The notes under the pieces: model-generated
Told to the model about the DNA's origin: nothing
Seen by the model: the letters and a program-made list of their open reading frames with translations, nothing else
Database searches by the model: none
Source: G020348385 sp964580235
GTDB taxonomy: Bacteria > Acidobacteriota > Aminicenantia > Aminicenantales > Aminicenantaceae
NCBI GenBank assembly: GCA_964580235.1
Contig: CAZOJY010000135.1
Span: 1 to 8,660 of the forward strand
Direction: 5' to 3'
DNA: 8,660 bases
Translations under genes and position numbers: made by a program
Part shown: positions 1 through 6,887 of the stretch, piece by piece
Layout: each line of letters begins with the position of its first letter
How positions within the stretch are numbered: the stretch's first letter is position 1

Positions 1-1263
1 TTTCTCAAGCAAAAGCAGAAAATAAAAAATTATTTTTATCTCGCTTTTCCCGTTTTTCTTTCTGCGGGTATTTTTCTTTTTTTCTTGTGGTCCCTGTATG
101 GGAAGTTGTCTCCTCTGGTTGTTTACAAAGGAACAAGGGTGGATGGCAGTGTCACATTTAATGCCTTTTATCATCATAATCTGATCGAGTTTTTTCGGTG
201 TTGGATTGGATATTTGTTCGATCAACGGGTCGGCCTGTTTGCCTATTCCCCGATTTTTGTGCTGTTCTTTCCTGGTGTGATCTTGTGGTTTCGGAAAAAT
301 AAAAAAGAAGCTTTGTCTTTGTTTTTTCCGCTAATCCTGTACTGGACTTTTTGCTCTTTGAGCTATTACTGGGGAGGTTATAGCCCCCCGGGAAGGACGC
401 TGCTCCCGGTTTTATGGATTATATGTGTGTTTGCGGGAGGGGCAATCTATTTATCTGGAGAAAAGAAATTTCTTGTCAGTATTCATCTTTTAACTGGTTT
501 CACTTTTTTAAACGCATTCATTCTGGCGAAAAACACGCGCTTTCTCTACCATGAGAACCTATCCTTCCCTTGGGCAGAGCCCGGGAAAGTCAGCAATGTG
601 TTGCATTCATTGAGCAACGCCTTCATCGATTTCACCAGGTTCGCTCCTTCCCTGTCCAGCCAGGAAGGAATCACTTGGATCCCTCTATTTTTTTGGATTC
701 TTTTGTCCCTTTTGATAGGATTTTATTTCATCAGGAGAGGCCGAAAATCCGGCGGCCGGATTTTGTATCAAAAAATAATGGTTCCAATGGGTATGGTTTT
801 TCTCGTATGTGCGGCTGTTGTGATTTATTCTTTTCTGAACATTCATCTTGATGAACATAAGTCTTTCCAAACAAATGAAGATCATGTTTATTTCCAGGAT
901 GAAAATACGTACGGCTATGAGTTGGATGGTTTTTGGACTAAAGGGGCCAGAAGGGCAGAGATTATTGTAAAAAGTCAAAGAAAGGCATCGAGCATCAACA
1001 TGAGGCTGACATGCCCTTCTGCGGGAAAAACGATGGTCCAAGCGGGGAATGCGATCAGGATTTTGGATAAAAAAAACGGCGGAGAATCTGAATGGATTGT
1101 TTCCTTTCCCAAACCCGTTGGATTTTTATGGAAAGGGAATTATTTCTATACCATAAAAATCAGCGGCGAGAATGGATTTATCCCCGAGAAGCGTGATGTG
1201 AGGTCAACAGACAATCGATTTTTGGGCGTGTTTGTTAGAACTGAAGTTCGTAAAAGGCCTTGA
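1..1263 (+). CDS. Polytopic membrane protein, glycosyltransferase (GT39/PMT-like) type, 5'-truncated by window edge
   Basis: The reading frame is open from base 1, so the gene begins before the window; the TTG at 85 is only the first possible start codon and is probably an internal Leu. The visible part is 420 residues. Hydrophobic segments lie near fragment residues 11-30, 78-96, 105-123, 134-150, 156-176, 225-245 and 260-280. Between the second and fourth are the stretches FDQRVGLFAYSP (73-84) and YYWGGYSPPGR (122-132), a pattern I associate with C-terminal halves of membrane enzymes that use polyprenyl-linked sugars. After the last membrane segment, about 135 residues (from about 285) look soluble and beta-rich, with DGFWTKG followed by AEI; this domain would face the periplasm. 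The likely role, transfer of a sugar from a lipid carrier during cell-surface glycan or protein glycosylation, is inferred. The catalytic N-terminus is not visible, so a general membrane protein is possible. The stop abuts the stop of the convergent glycosyltransferase gene. Confidence 0.7.
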   Translation, partial: FLKQKQKIKNYFYLAFPVFLSAGIFLFFLWSLYGKLSPLVVYKGTRVDGSVTFNAFYHHNLIEFFRCWIGYLFDQRVGLFAYSPIFVLFFPGVILWFRKNKKEALSLFFPLILYWTFCSLSYYWGGYSPPGRTLLPVLWIICVFAGGAIYLSGEKKFLVSIHLLTGFTFLNAFILAKNTRFLYHENLSFPWAEPGKVSNVLHSLSNAFIDFTRFAPSLSSQEGITWIPLFFWILLSLLIGFYFIRRGRKSGGRILYQKIMVPMGMVFLVCAAVVIYSFLNIHLDEHKSFQTNEDHVYFQDENTYGYELDGFWTKGARRAEIIVKSQRKASSINMRLTCPSAGKTMVQAGNAIRILDKKNGGESEWIVSFPKPVGFLWKGNYFYTIKISGENGFIPEKRDVRSTDNRFLGVFVRTEVRKRP

Positions 1264-2484
1264 TTATAACAGGCCGGAAAAACCGAGAGCCTCACCTGCC
1301 ACAGCTTTCGAAGAGAAGAAAGCCATGAGTTGTTCCCAGTCTGTCTGAAGACGGAGGAGGTTGTAATAGGGATTTTCCTCAGAGTCAATCTGGATTTTTG
1401 CCAGATGGATGTTCTTCATGCACTCCACAGCTCCTTGGGTATCCCCGATACTTAGGTAATCCAAAGCAAGCATTTGGTTGGATCGGTATATTTTTTCTTC
1501 GAGGTCATCCTTAAGGAATTCTCCAGGGTAGGGGTCGAGCTCAGAGGCCTGCAGGTGATGCAAACCTGGGTATCCTTCCTGCCCTTCCAGCTTCTTTTTT
1601 TCGAATACGAACCGGGAGATATCTTCCCTGACCTGTTCCCACTGGGGGGAAGTTTTTGGGGGAGCTTTGTGTTTTATCGCAAGCTGATTATCCAGGTAGG
1701 TTTTGAATCCGAACATACGGGCATTCATCAAAAAATCGATGTCTTCTCCCCGCCGGACCGCAGGATCGAAGGGAATCCTGGTGAATAGGTCTTTGTGCAA
1801 CACCAGATTTCCCCCGAATGCAAATGGTGTGACCTTAAGCCTCGGATCCTCTGCGATAATCTGTTGGAATGCCCGGTTCATGCAATCGATTTTGTTCCAG
1901 TAGGTCATCCATGAAAGGATTCCCCTATTTAGGAGGAAGTCATCATCAGGATTGATATAATAGCCGGCCACAGCCAGAATTCTGTCTCCGTGTTTCTCTT
2001 GCCCGATGAATTCGAGGGCCTTATCCATGAAATCCGGATCCTCAAATATTTCATCATCGTCGATAAGGACAGCTATCTCAGAACCCAACAGGTGTGGAAC
2101 AAAGGTGCAGAGATTGCGGACATCGGAATAGCCATTAAGCTGGAGAAGGGAAGCCATATCTTTCTTTTTTTCCTGGGATAAATACTGGTGAATTTTCGTA
2201 AGTTGGGAGTAAGAAAAAAGATGAGTTTCCACATCCATTGTTCTGTCCTCGATGATAGATGTTATTTTGGCCTCTGCATCTTTCTGGATATCCTGTGCCG
2301 TTGCCACTCCGAGAATCACCAGACGGAAATTTTTATTTTTGATGGTGGAAATGCTATCGAGGAGGCGGCCGAGAGTTCCTTCTTCATCCAAAGGAGTGGG
2401 ATGATCATAGATGGTATCCGTTTTTCTGCGGCCCTCCTCTTTTTTCCGTCCCCAGTAGCTGGGGATAACCATAGTGACTTTCAT
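1264..2484 (-). CDS. Family 2-type (GT-A) glycosyltransferase
   Basis: A 406-residue cytoplasmic protein. It begins MKVTMVIPSYWGR, the usual first beta-strand of a GT-A nucleotide-sugar fold, followed by a conserved-looking YDHPTPLDEEGTLGRLLDS segment (26-44). The central IAVLIDDDEIFEDP (137-150) supplies the DxD-type metal/nucleotide site at D142-D144. FGGN (223-226) and RGEDIDF (245-251) fit the acceptor side and catalytic-base (ED) motif, and H272 follows in an IKHKAPP segment. The last about 120 residues are helical and could be a TPR-like extension rather than part of the transferase fold. The start is firm: AAGGAG lies a few bases upstream and its first bases overlap the stop of the GT4 gene, only 12 bases away, so the two are surely co-transcribed. 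Substrate and acceptor cannot be read from the sequence; surface polysaccharide or a compatible-solute-type glycoside are both possible. Confidence 0.85.
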   Translation of the reverse strand: MKVTMVIPSYWGRKKEEGRRKTDTIYDHPTPLDEEGTLGRLLDSISTIKNKNFRLVILGVATAQDIQKDAEAKITSIIEDRTMDVETHLFSYSQLTKIHQYLSQEKKKDMASLLQLNGYSDVRNLCTFVPHLLGSEIAVLIDDDEIFEDPDFMDKALEFIGQEKHGDRILAVAGYYINPDDDFLLNRGILSWMTYWNKIDCMNRAFQQIIAEDPRLKVTPFAFGGNLVLHKDLFTRIPFDPAVRRGEDIDFLMNARMFGFKTYLDNQLAIKHKAPPKTSPQWEQVREDISRFVFEKKKLEGQEGYPGLHHLQASELDPYPGEFLKDDLEEKIYRSNQMLALDYLSIGDTQGAVECMKNIHLAKIQIDSEENPYYNLLRLQTDWEQLMAFFSSKAVAGEALGFSGLL

Positions 2485-2496
2485 TATTCTCTCCTT

Positions 2497-3708
2497 TCAG
2501 TTTAATCCTTTAGACATCATGTCCTCCATTATCCCCTCCAATCTGGCCACGCCCTTATCCCAGGCGTAATGGTCTTCCATGAGCTTCCTAGCATTGTTCT
2601 GTATCCTTTGGTAGAGTTCGGCATTCCCAATTAAATTCGTGATTCCTTTGACAAAATCGTCGGGCTTATCGGCAAGGATGATATTTTCGCCATCGGAAGC
2701 AGGGATTCCTTCCGCTCCCAATCGGGTTGAAACCACGGGGCGGCCGAGCGCCATGGCCTCCAGAATTTTCCCTCTGAATCCTCCTCCAAGCCGCACGGGG
2801 CAGATGAAAATTTTTCCTCTCCGCAGGTAAGGAGTGACATCGTCCACTGTGCCCGTAATGACAATGGATTTGTCCGCTGCAAGACGAGTGATTTCCGGAG
2901 GGGGAGACTGGCCCACCACATAGAATTTCAACTCGGGCAGGACTTTTTTCAGGAGTGGCCATATTTCTGCATGGAAATATAGGACGGCATCCACATTCGG
3001 GTAATGGAGGTAATTGCCGAGAAATACCAGGCTTCCCTCTTCTTCTGCCTGAGGGGAAAAGGCAAAGGTTTCCACATCCACACCATGGGGGACGACGGCG
3101 ATGTCTAGATCCGGGGAGATTGCCAAAAGTTCACCTTTCCCTTGAGGGGTTAATGTGAGAACCTTATCGGCCTTTCTGTACATATCGAATTCATATTTTT
3201 TCAAACCTTTGAGGTTGATCGCCTCTTTCAATTTGTTAAGACCCAGTTTATGGTGCCGGAAGCTCTTGAGTCGGGCCAGATAATAACATTCGTGGACAGA
3301 CATGATTCGTCTTGTCGACGGCAGTTCGGCATTATTGTGGAGAAATTGGCCCATGACCGAATATTCGGCGATGACAAAATCGTAGTTGTCTTTTTTAACC
3401 ATTTCCGCGATCGTGTGTGCCATTTCTTTGGAACCGTGGACACGGAGAAAATAATGGGGGACTGGGGATGTGAAAAAATCCACAGTCGTTTTTATGATAG
3501 ATCGCCTTGGTGGCAATGGAACGAGTTTGAGGTCATGACAGAACGGCTGGACAGAGGGAATGTGTATTTTGTCTCCTGGATGGCAGAAAGCTGTGAGAGA
3601 AACCAGATGATTTTTCGCGAGATATTTTAGGCGGTTGTAAATAATGATAGGACCGCCGATAACTTTGGAATGGGGGAATTCTTTGCAGGCGATCAAGATT
3701 TTCATCAT
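2497..3708 (-). CDS. Family 4 (GT-B) glycosyltransferase
   Basis: A 403-residue GT-B enzyme. The N-terminal Rossmann half starts MMKILIACKEFPHSK with GGP (18-20), the usual glycine-rich acceptor loop. The C-terminal half (about 208-400) is the Glycos_transf_1 domain: VPHGVDVETF (206-215), a VFLGNYLHYPN strand-loop (228-238), FYVVGQSPP (262-270), and the nucleotide-sugar site GGGFRGKILEAMALGRPVVST (308-328), where E317 sits in the EAMA box. The preceding basic FRGK resembles the subgroup reading GSGLRLKILEAMA rather than the full E-x7-E type. Two ATG codons are adjacent (3708 and 3705); neither has a proper Shine-Dalgarno sequence, and MKILIAC from the second is the more typical start. It is first in the operon with the GT2-type gene. 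It probably adds a hexose to a surface glycan or glycolipid at the inner membrane; donor and acceptor are unknown. Confidence 0.88.
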   Translation of the reverse strand: MMKILIACKEFPHSKVIGGPIIIYNRLKYLAKNHLVSLTAFCHPGDKIHIPSVQPFCHDLKLVPLPPRRSIIKTTVDFFTSPVPHYFLRVHGSKEMAHTIAEMVKKDNYDFVIAEYSVMGQFLHNNAELPSTRRIMSVHECYYLARLKSFRHHKLGLNKLKEAINLKGLKKYEFDMYRKADKVLTLTPQGKGELLAISPDLDIAVVPHGVDVETFAFSPQAEEEGSLVFLGNYLHYPNVDAVLYFHAEIWPLLKKVLPELKFYVVGQSPPPEITRLAADKSIVITGTVDDVTPYLRRGKIFICPVRLGGGFRGKILEAMALGRPVVSTRLGAEGIPASDGENIILADKPDDFVKGITNLIGNAELYQRIQNNARKLMEDHYAWDKGVARLEGIMEDMMSKGLN

Positions 3709-3714
3709 CGAACT

Positions 3715-3744
3715 TTCATACCAGAATCAGGCCGGTTTTGTCCA
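3715..3744 (-). promoter_or_regulatory. Candidate promoter of the glycosyltransferase operon
   Basis: On the minus strand TGGACA (3744-3739) and TATGAA (3720-3715) are 18 bases apart, and the -10 box is preceded by TGG, giving an extended -10. The ATG at 3708 begins only six bases after the -10 box, so transcription would start at or next to the initiation codon. The boxes match consensus 5/6 and 4/6. This is pattern matching only. Confidence 0.35.
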
Positions 3745-3750
3745 GCAAAA

Positions 3751-3768
3751 TAACCTAAATAATCCAGG
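3751..3768 (-). repeat. Degenerate copy of the CCTGGATWATT repeat
   Basis: Read on the minus strand this is CCTGGATTATTTAGGTTA. It matches CCTGGATAATTTATG, read on the minus strand from the right arm of the palindrome at 8609-8640, except at three of its first 15 positions. It may be the decayed end of a mobile element or one member of a dispersed intergenic repeat family. It lies just upstream of the glycosyltransferase promoter candidate. One degenerate match is weak evidence by itself. Confidence 0.35.
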
Positions 3769-3983
3769 ATAAACGATGCCGCCCCTATTCGAGCTTCATG
3801 GCTGTAAGCTCTTTGACCTGTTTATTTGGATCTCTCACCCATTAGTACAGCCATGCTCAATACATCCTTGCCGTCCGACTAGGTCGGATTCCGTCGAAGA
3901 ACGATGATGAAAGGCTAAATCTTCGATGCTGCTGCGAGCATACCTAATGACTGCTAATCCTGTCAATTGATCTTCAGGAAATG

Positions 3984-4002
3984 AAAAAGAACCAGTTGTT
4001 CT
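3984..4002 (-). terminator. Weak intrinsic terminator candidate of the radical SAM gene
   Basis: On the minus strand AGAAC-AACTG-GTTCT is followed by T residues (TTTTTCAT reading from 3988). The 5-bp stem overlaps the TAG stop of the radical SAM gene. The stem is short and AT-rich, so its stability is doubtful. Confidence 0.25.
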
Positions 4003-4934
4003 AGCTCCAATTGAAGGGATTTTTGCGTTCAAAATCCGGGATCCGGTGTTCCCTTGATGTGAAAGGTTCGGGTTGGATGAACAATGTTTCGAATCCGCAA
4101 TCGTGCGCTTTTCCCACCACTCTGCTGTATTCTTCGACATCCAAGGATCGCTGGAGGTCAGGAGGAGCAATGTGACAGGGTTTGTATTGGCTCATCAGGC
4201 TAAGGGCGAATCCATCGCCGAGATTTTGATCCATCCAGTCCAGGATTTTCATAGAATCTTCGCTCTGCCCGGGAAGGATCAGGTGCCGGATTATGAGCCC
4301 TTTCCTGGCGATGTCTTGGCCGTCGCAGCTGAATATCGGCGTTTGACGAGACATTTCTCGGATCGAAGCACTGGCGTGAAGGAAATAGTCCGGCGCTTGA
4401 GAGAGGGCTTTGCTTAGTTCTGGAGAGAAATATTTGAAGTCGGGTAGAAAAATGTCCACGATCCCATTCAGATGCCGAATAACCTCGGCTTTTTCATACC
4501 CGTTCGAGTTGTATACCAACGGGATTCGGAGTCCCTGTGTGCAGGCTTTTTGTAAGGCTTCCAAGATGGGAAGAAGAATATGGGTAGGGGAGACCAGGTT
4601 GATGTTCAGCGCACCCTTGTTCTGGAGGTCGATCATTTGCGCCGCCAGTTCATCCGCCGTCAACTTCTCTCCTTGGTTGAGCCAGCTGATCTGATAGTTT
4701 TGGCAGAAACGGCATTTCAGGTTGCATCCAGAGAAAAAAAGAGTCCCTGAACCCGACCGAGAAGCAGGCGGTTTCTCCCTTTCTGCGGCACAATCATAGA
4801 CGCCGCTCAGGACTGGCTCTTCTCCGAAATGAAGGAGCGCATGAGAAAGGGAGGCTTGAGCCCCTGTTTGGCAAAATCCTTTTTCGCCGGATTTTCTGTC
4901 GACTCCGCATTCTCTCGGACAGAGCTTGCACTCT
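4001..4934 (-). CDS. Radical SAM protein of the PflX/COG1313 type, N-terminus lost in assembly gap
   Basis: A TTG at 4663 could be taken as a start, but the frame stays open and convincingly coding up to the N run, giving 310 visible residues. Near the visible N-terminus are C2, C5, C9 and C21 in a CKLCPRECG...GEKGFC arrangement typical of this family. HFGEEP follows, then the radical SAM motif SGCNLKCRFCQN, with C70, C74 and C77 binding the 4Fe-4S cluster that cleaves S-adenosylmethionine. The middle matches the family: NINLVSPTH, IPLVYNSNGY, VDIFLPDFKY, RGLIIRHLILPG and MSQYKP, ending with IPDFERKNPFNW. The family is annotated as pyruvate-formate-lyase-activating-like, but its true substrate is generally not established, so I give no symbol. 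About 15 extra residues lie between HFGEEPVLSG and SGSGTLFF, where relatives usually join directly. The missing start lies inside or beyond the gap. Confidence 0.85.
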
Positions 4935-5034
4935 NNNNNNNNNNNNNNNNNNNNNNNNNNNNNNNNNNNNNNNNNNNNNNNNNNNNNNNNNNNNNNNNNN
5001 NNNNNNNNNNNNNNNNNNNNNNNNNNNNNNNNNN
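4935..5034. other. Assembly gap, 100 N
   Basis: Exactly 100 N, the conventional placeholder for a gap of unknown length. It hides the 5' end of the radical SAM gene, probably a divergent promoter region, and possibly other sequence. An open frame of 77 codons that crosses it is meaningless. Distances across this point should not be trusted. Confidence 0.98.
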
Positions 5035-5055
5035 GGTTGGCTATAGTAGGGACAA

Positions 5056-5535
5056 ATGCTGAATGATTTTGTAGAACTCCTGAAAAATTTTCATTTGAAC
5101 CGGGAGTTCATCGTCCTGATCGTAAGCATGCTTCCCATATTCGAACTAAGAGGAGCCATTCCCTTAGCTGTGCTGCATTTCGATATGCCTGTGCTCTCCG
5201 CATTTTTGCTTTCCTGGATAGGCAATTTGATCCCTGTTTTGCCGATTATTTATTTTCTCGAACCTATAAGGAAGATGCTCTCCCATATCAAAATAGTCCA
5301 CAGATTTTTCGATTGGTTCTATGCCCGAACTTACAGACGAGGCAAAAAAGCCATGAAATGGGGAGCCATCGGCCTTTCCCTTTTTGTCGCGATTCCTTTG
5401 CCTGTAACAGGTGCATGGACGGGCTCCGTGGTTGCCATTTTGTTCGACATCAAACCCCGTTATGCTTTTCCGGCGATAATCTTGGGAGTGACTATTGCCG
5501 GGATCCTTGTTTCCGCTTTTATTGCGATATTTTGA
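5056..5535 (+). CDS. Small multi-drug export family membrane protein (COG2426, Sm_multidrug_ex)
   Basis: A 159-residue, strongly hydrophobic inner-membrane protein of the usual family length. Hydrophobic segments lie near residues 17-38, 46-68, 103-120 and 137-158. The conserved signatures are visible: MLPIFELRGAIPLAV (25-39) with the charged E30-R32 pair inside the membrane segment, SWIGNLIPVLP (53-63), a basic loop RTYRRGKK (91-98), and AIPLPVTGAWTGS (112-124). The family name implies small-molecule export, but I know of no firm experimental substrate, so the function is open. The start is fixed by two in-frame TAG codons immediately upstream (5044-5049) and by AGGGA a few bases before the ATG. 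It converges on surE with 29 bases between stops; no clear terminator is visible there. Its upstream neighbour lies in the N gap. Confidence 0.85.
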   Translation: MLNDFVELLKNFHLNREFIVLIVSMLPIFELRGAIPLAVLHFDMPVLSAFLLSWIGNLIPVLPIIYFLEPIRKMLSHIKIVHRFFDWFYARTYRRGKKAMKWGAIGLSLFVAIPLPVTGAWTGSVVAILFDIKPRYAFPAIILGVTIAGILVSAFIAIF

Positions 5536-5564
5536 TTGATCCGGATTATTCACGATCTTACAAT

Positions 5565-6371
5565 CTAGAAGATTTCTGTTGCGAGCCCTTCCAGTATCTT
5601 GCTGAGTTTTCCAGATAGGAGAGAAGGGAAATCTGTGGAATCATTTTGGAGGGGTGTCACGGTCATAAATCCTTCCTTTACGACCATGACATCGCTGTTC
5701 TCATCCCCCATAGCTTTGGGATTTCCGGTCCCAATCCAATAATAGAATCTCCCCCGGGGATCCTGTTTCTCAATCACCTGCGGATGGTATCTTTTCTGGC
5801 CGAGATGCGCAATTTTTATACCTTTTAATGGAGGGGAAGGAATATTGATGTTCAGGAATATGCCTTGAGGAAAGGAAGTTGCCAGGATCTTTTTTGCGAT
5901 GGCGTGGACAATCCTGGCAGCCGCAGCGAATAAAAAACGGCCGCCATTGTCTGGAATAAGCGAAACAGCCATTGAGGGGATGTTGAGGAAAGCTCCCTGT
6001 TTGGCACCCGCTACAGTCCCGGAATAGGATGTATCCTGTTGTCCGAGGTTCGGTCCATGGTTGATTCCGGAAATGAGAAGATCTGGAAGCCGGGGCAAAA
6101 ACTTCTGGACCGCCAAGTAGACACAGTCTGCCGGAGTACCGGTCACAGCATATCTGTTTTTTTTGATTGGATTTACGCGCAAAGGATGATGAAGTGTGAG
6201 GGCCAGGGATGAAGCGCTTTTTTCTTGATCCGGGGCGACGATAAAAATCTCTCCCAAATTTTTAAGCTCATCGGATAAAACAGATATGCCTTCTGCATAA
6301 AAACCGTCATCATTGGTCAACAAGATCAGTGGTTCTTTCTTGGTCATCGCTATCAAGATAGAAAGAGGCAT
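5565..6371 (-). CDS. surE: 5'/3'-nucleotidase SurE
   Basis: A 268-residue nucleoside monophosphate phosphatase of the SurE fold (E. coli about 253). It removes the phosphate from 5'- and 3'-nucleotides using a divalent metal, in the cytoplasm. The hallmarks are present: ILLTNDDGFYAEGI (16-29) with metal-binding D21 and D22, VAPDQEKSASS (45-55) with S52, VTGTPADCVYLA (77-88), and LISGINHGPNLG (99-110) with N104, followed by YSGTVAGAKQGA (116-127). The C-terminal part (about 180-268) is the less conserved swapped region. Two starts are possible: ATG at 6371, or ATG at 6347 giving MTKKEPLILLTNDDG, closer to typical SurE N-termini. Neither has a good Shine-Dalgarno sequence. It is the last gene of a merR-tRNA-Pro-surE unit, 30 bases after the tRNA 3' end, so tRNA excision would leave a very short leader. 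Confidence 0.95.
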   Translation of the reverse strand: MPLSILIAMTKKEPLILLTNDDGFYAEGISVLSDELKNLGEIFIVAPDQEKSASSLALTLHHPLRVNPIKKNRYAVTGTPADCVYLAVQKFLPRLPDLLISGINHGPNLGQQDTSYSGTVAGAKQGAFLNIPSMAVSLIPDNGGRFLFAAAARIVHAIAKKILATSFPQGIFLNINIPSPPLKGIKIAHLGQKRYHPQVIEKQDPRGRFYYWIGTGNPKAMGDENSDVMVVKEGFMTVTPLQNDSTDFPSLLSGKLSKILEGLATEIF

Positions 6372-6401
6372 TTTAGCACTTGGCAGACATCATGTGAAGA
6401 A

Positions 6402-6478
6402 TGGTCGGGACGGGCGGATTTGAACCGCCGACCCCACGCACCCCAAGCGTGTGCGCTACCAGACTGCGCCACGTCCCG
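6402..6478 (-). tRNA. tRNA-Pro(GGG)
   Basis: A complete 77-base cloverleaf on the minus strand. The acceptor arms are CGGGACG (6478-6472) and CGTCCCG. The D stem is GCGC/GCGC with an AGTCTGGTA loop. The anticodon stem CACGC/GCGTG encloses TTGGGGT, so the anticodon is GGG. The T arm is GGCGG-TTCAAAT-CCGCC. The discriminator is A and the CCA end is encoded. It starts 17 bases after the stop of the MerR-like gene and ends 30 bases before surE, all on one strand. Confidence 0.97.
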
Positions 6479-6495
6479 ACCTTAAGGGATATTTA

Positions 6496-6849
6496 CTATT
6501 TTTTCTCAAGAGAGGCAGCGATGTCTTTCAATTCCTCCCGGAGATCATAAAGGGCTTTCCTCAATCTGTCAGAATGGAGAGACGTGGAACTTTTCAATCC
6601 AAATTCCTCCTCGATGCGCCTTTTGGCTCCAGCAAGTGTGAGACCTTTTGTGTCAACAAGCTCCTTTAACCGGAGAATGATAGCCAGGTCCTTTTTTCGG
6701 AAAATCTTCTGTCCTGATGCTGTCTGGCCGGCATGAAGGAAATAAAATTCCTTCTCCCAGTTTTCGATGATTTTGGGATCTAGTTTGGTGATTCGACTGA
6801 TCTCATCAAGTTTGTAAACAAGCTTTTCACCAATGCCATCATTTTTCAT
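6496..6849 (-). CDS. MerR-like winged-helix DNA-binding protein
   Basis: A 117-residue protein with a MerR-type HTH. Residues 11-35 (VYKLDEISRITKLDPKIIENWEKEF) form the helix-turn-helix, SGQKIFRKKD (45-54) is the wing, ILRLKELVDTKGLTLAGAKRRI (58-79) is the second helical half, and a charged helix (about 92-115) may form the dimerising coiled coil. No cysteines are present, so it is not a metal sensor of the MerR/CueR kind, and there is no obvious effector domain. It resembles the short MerR-like proteins found next to tRNA-Pro and surE (often after ihfA) in several bacterial phyla; their target is unknown to me. The frame could start at a GTG at 6897, but that codon overlaps the promoter -10 box. 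The ATG at 6849 has AGAGAGG upstream and starts the conserved part. Confidence 0.85.
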   Translation of the reverse strand: MKNDGIGEKLVYKLDEISRITKLDPKIIENWEKEFYFLHAGQTASGQKIFRKKDLAIILRLKELVDTKGLTLAGAKRRIEEEFGLKSSTSLHSDRLRKALYDLREELKDIAASLEKK

Positions 6850-6887
6850 CTGAGTTCGACCCTCTCTCAACAAGGATATCAGCCAGT

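Larger units (their letters stand above)
3709..4000. other. Intergenic region rich in inverted repeats, possible structured RNA or decayed element
   Basis: No reading frame here looks like a known protein. The region holds several stems: a 10-bp perfect inverted repeat CATGGCTGTA/TACAGCCATG (3797-3806 and 3846-3855), extendable by GAG/CTC across a 3-base bulge; a competing hairpin GAGCTT/AAGCTC (3791-3796, 3806-3811); a tight hairpin TCCGAC-TAG-GTCGGA (3874-3888); a 9-bp stem with one G-U pair (3892-3900, 3920-3928); and ATGCT/AGCAT (3926-3930, 3937-3941). Two arms of the first pair of hairpins overlap, so they are mutually exclusive. It sits upstream of the glycosyltransferase operon and downstream of the radical SAM gene, both on the minus strand. 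Whether it is an RNA, an operator cluster or a remnant of a mobile element cannot be decided here. Confidence 0.4.

Noticed and set aside
3250..3630. 126-codon + strand frame inside the GT4 gene
   Set aside because: An antisense shadow of a well-supported gene with no recognisable motif.
3830..3880. Resemblance to the 3' end of 23S rRNA (TTGAGC ... GTACTAATG on the minus strand)
   Set aside because: About 23 of 32 positions can be matched by eye to the E. coli end, but the pairing partners of that rRNA region are missing and neither the rest of 23S nor a 5S gene follows.
3835..4170. 111-codon minus-strand frame overlapping the radical SAM 3' end
   Set aside because: Half of it is an out-of-frame shadow of the radical SAM gene; the remainder (3835-4000) coincides with stem-forming repeats and shows no recognisable domain.
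4001..4663. Radical SAM gene starting at the TTG at 4663
   Set aside because: The upstream frame encodes the essential CxxxCxxC motif and the family-typical N-terminal cysteines, so the TTG is an internal Leu.
4829..5062. Open frame of 77 codons on the + strand crossing the N run
   Set aside because: It is antisense to the radical SAM gene and open only because N codons are not read as stops.
5536..5580. Bidirectional terminator between the COG2426 gene and surE
   Set aside because: Only 4-bp stems (AATC/GATT) are found, without a proper T tract.
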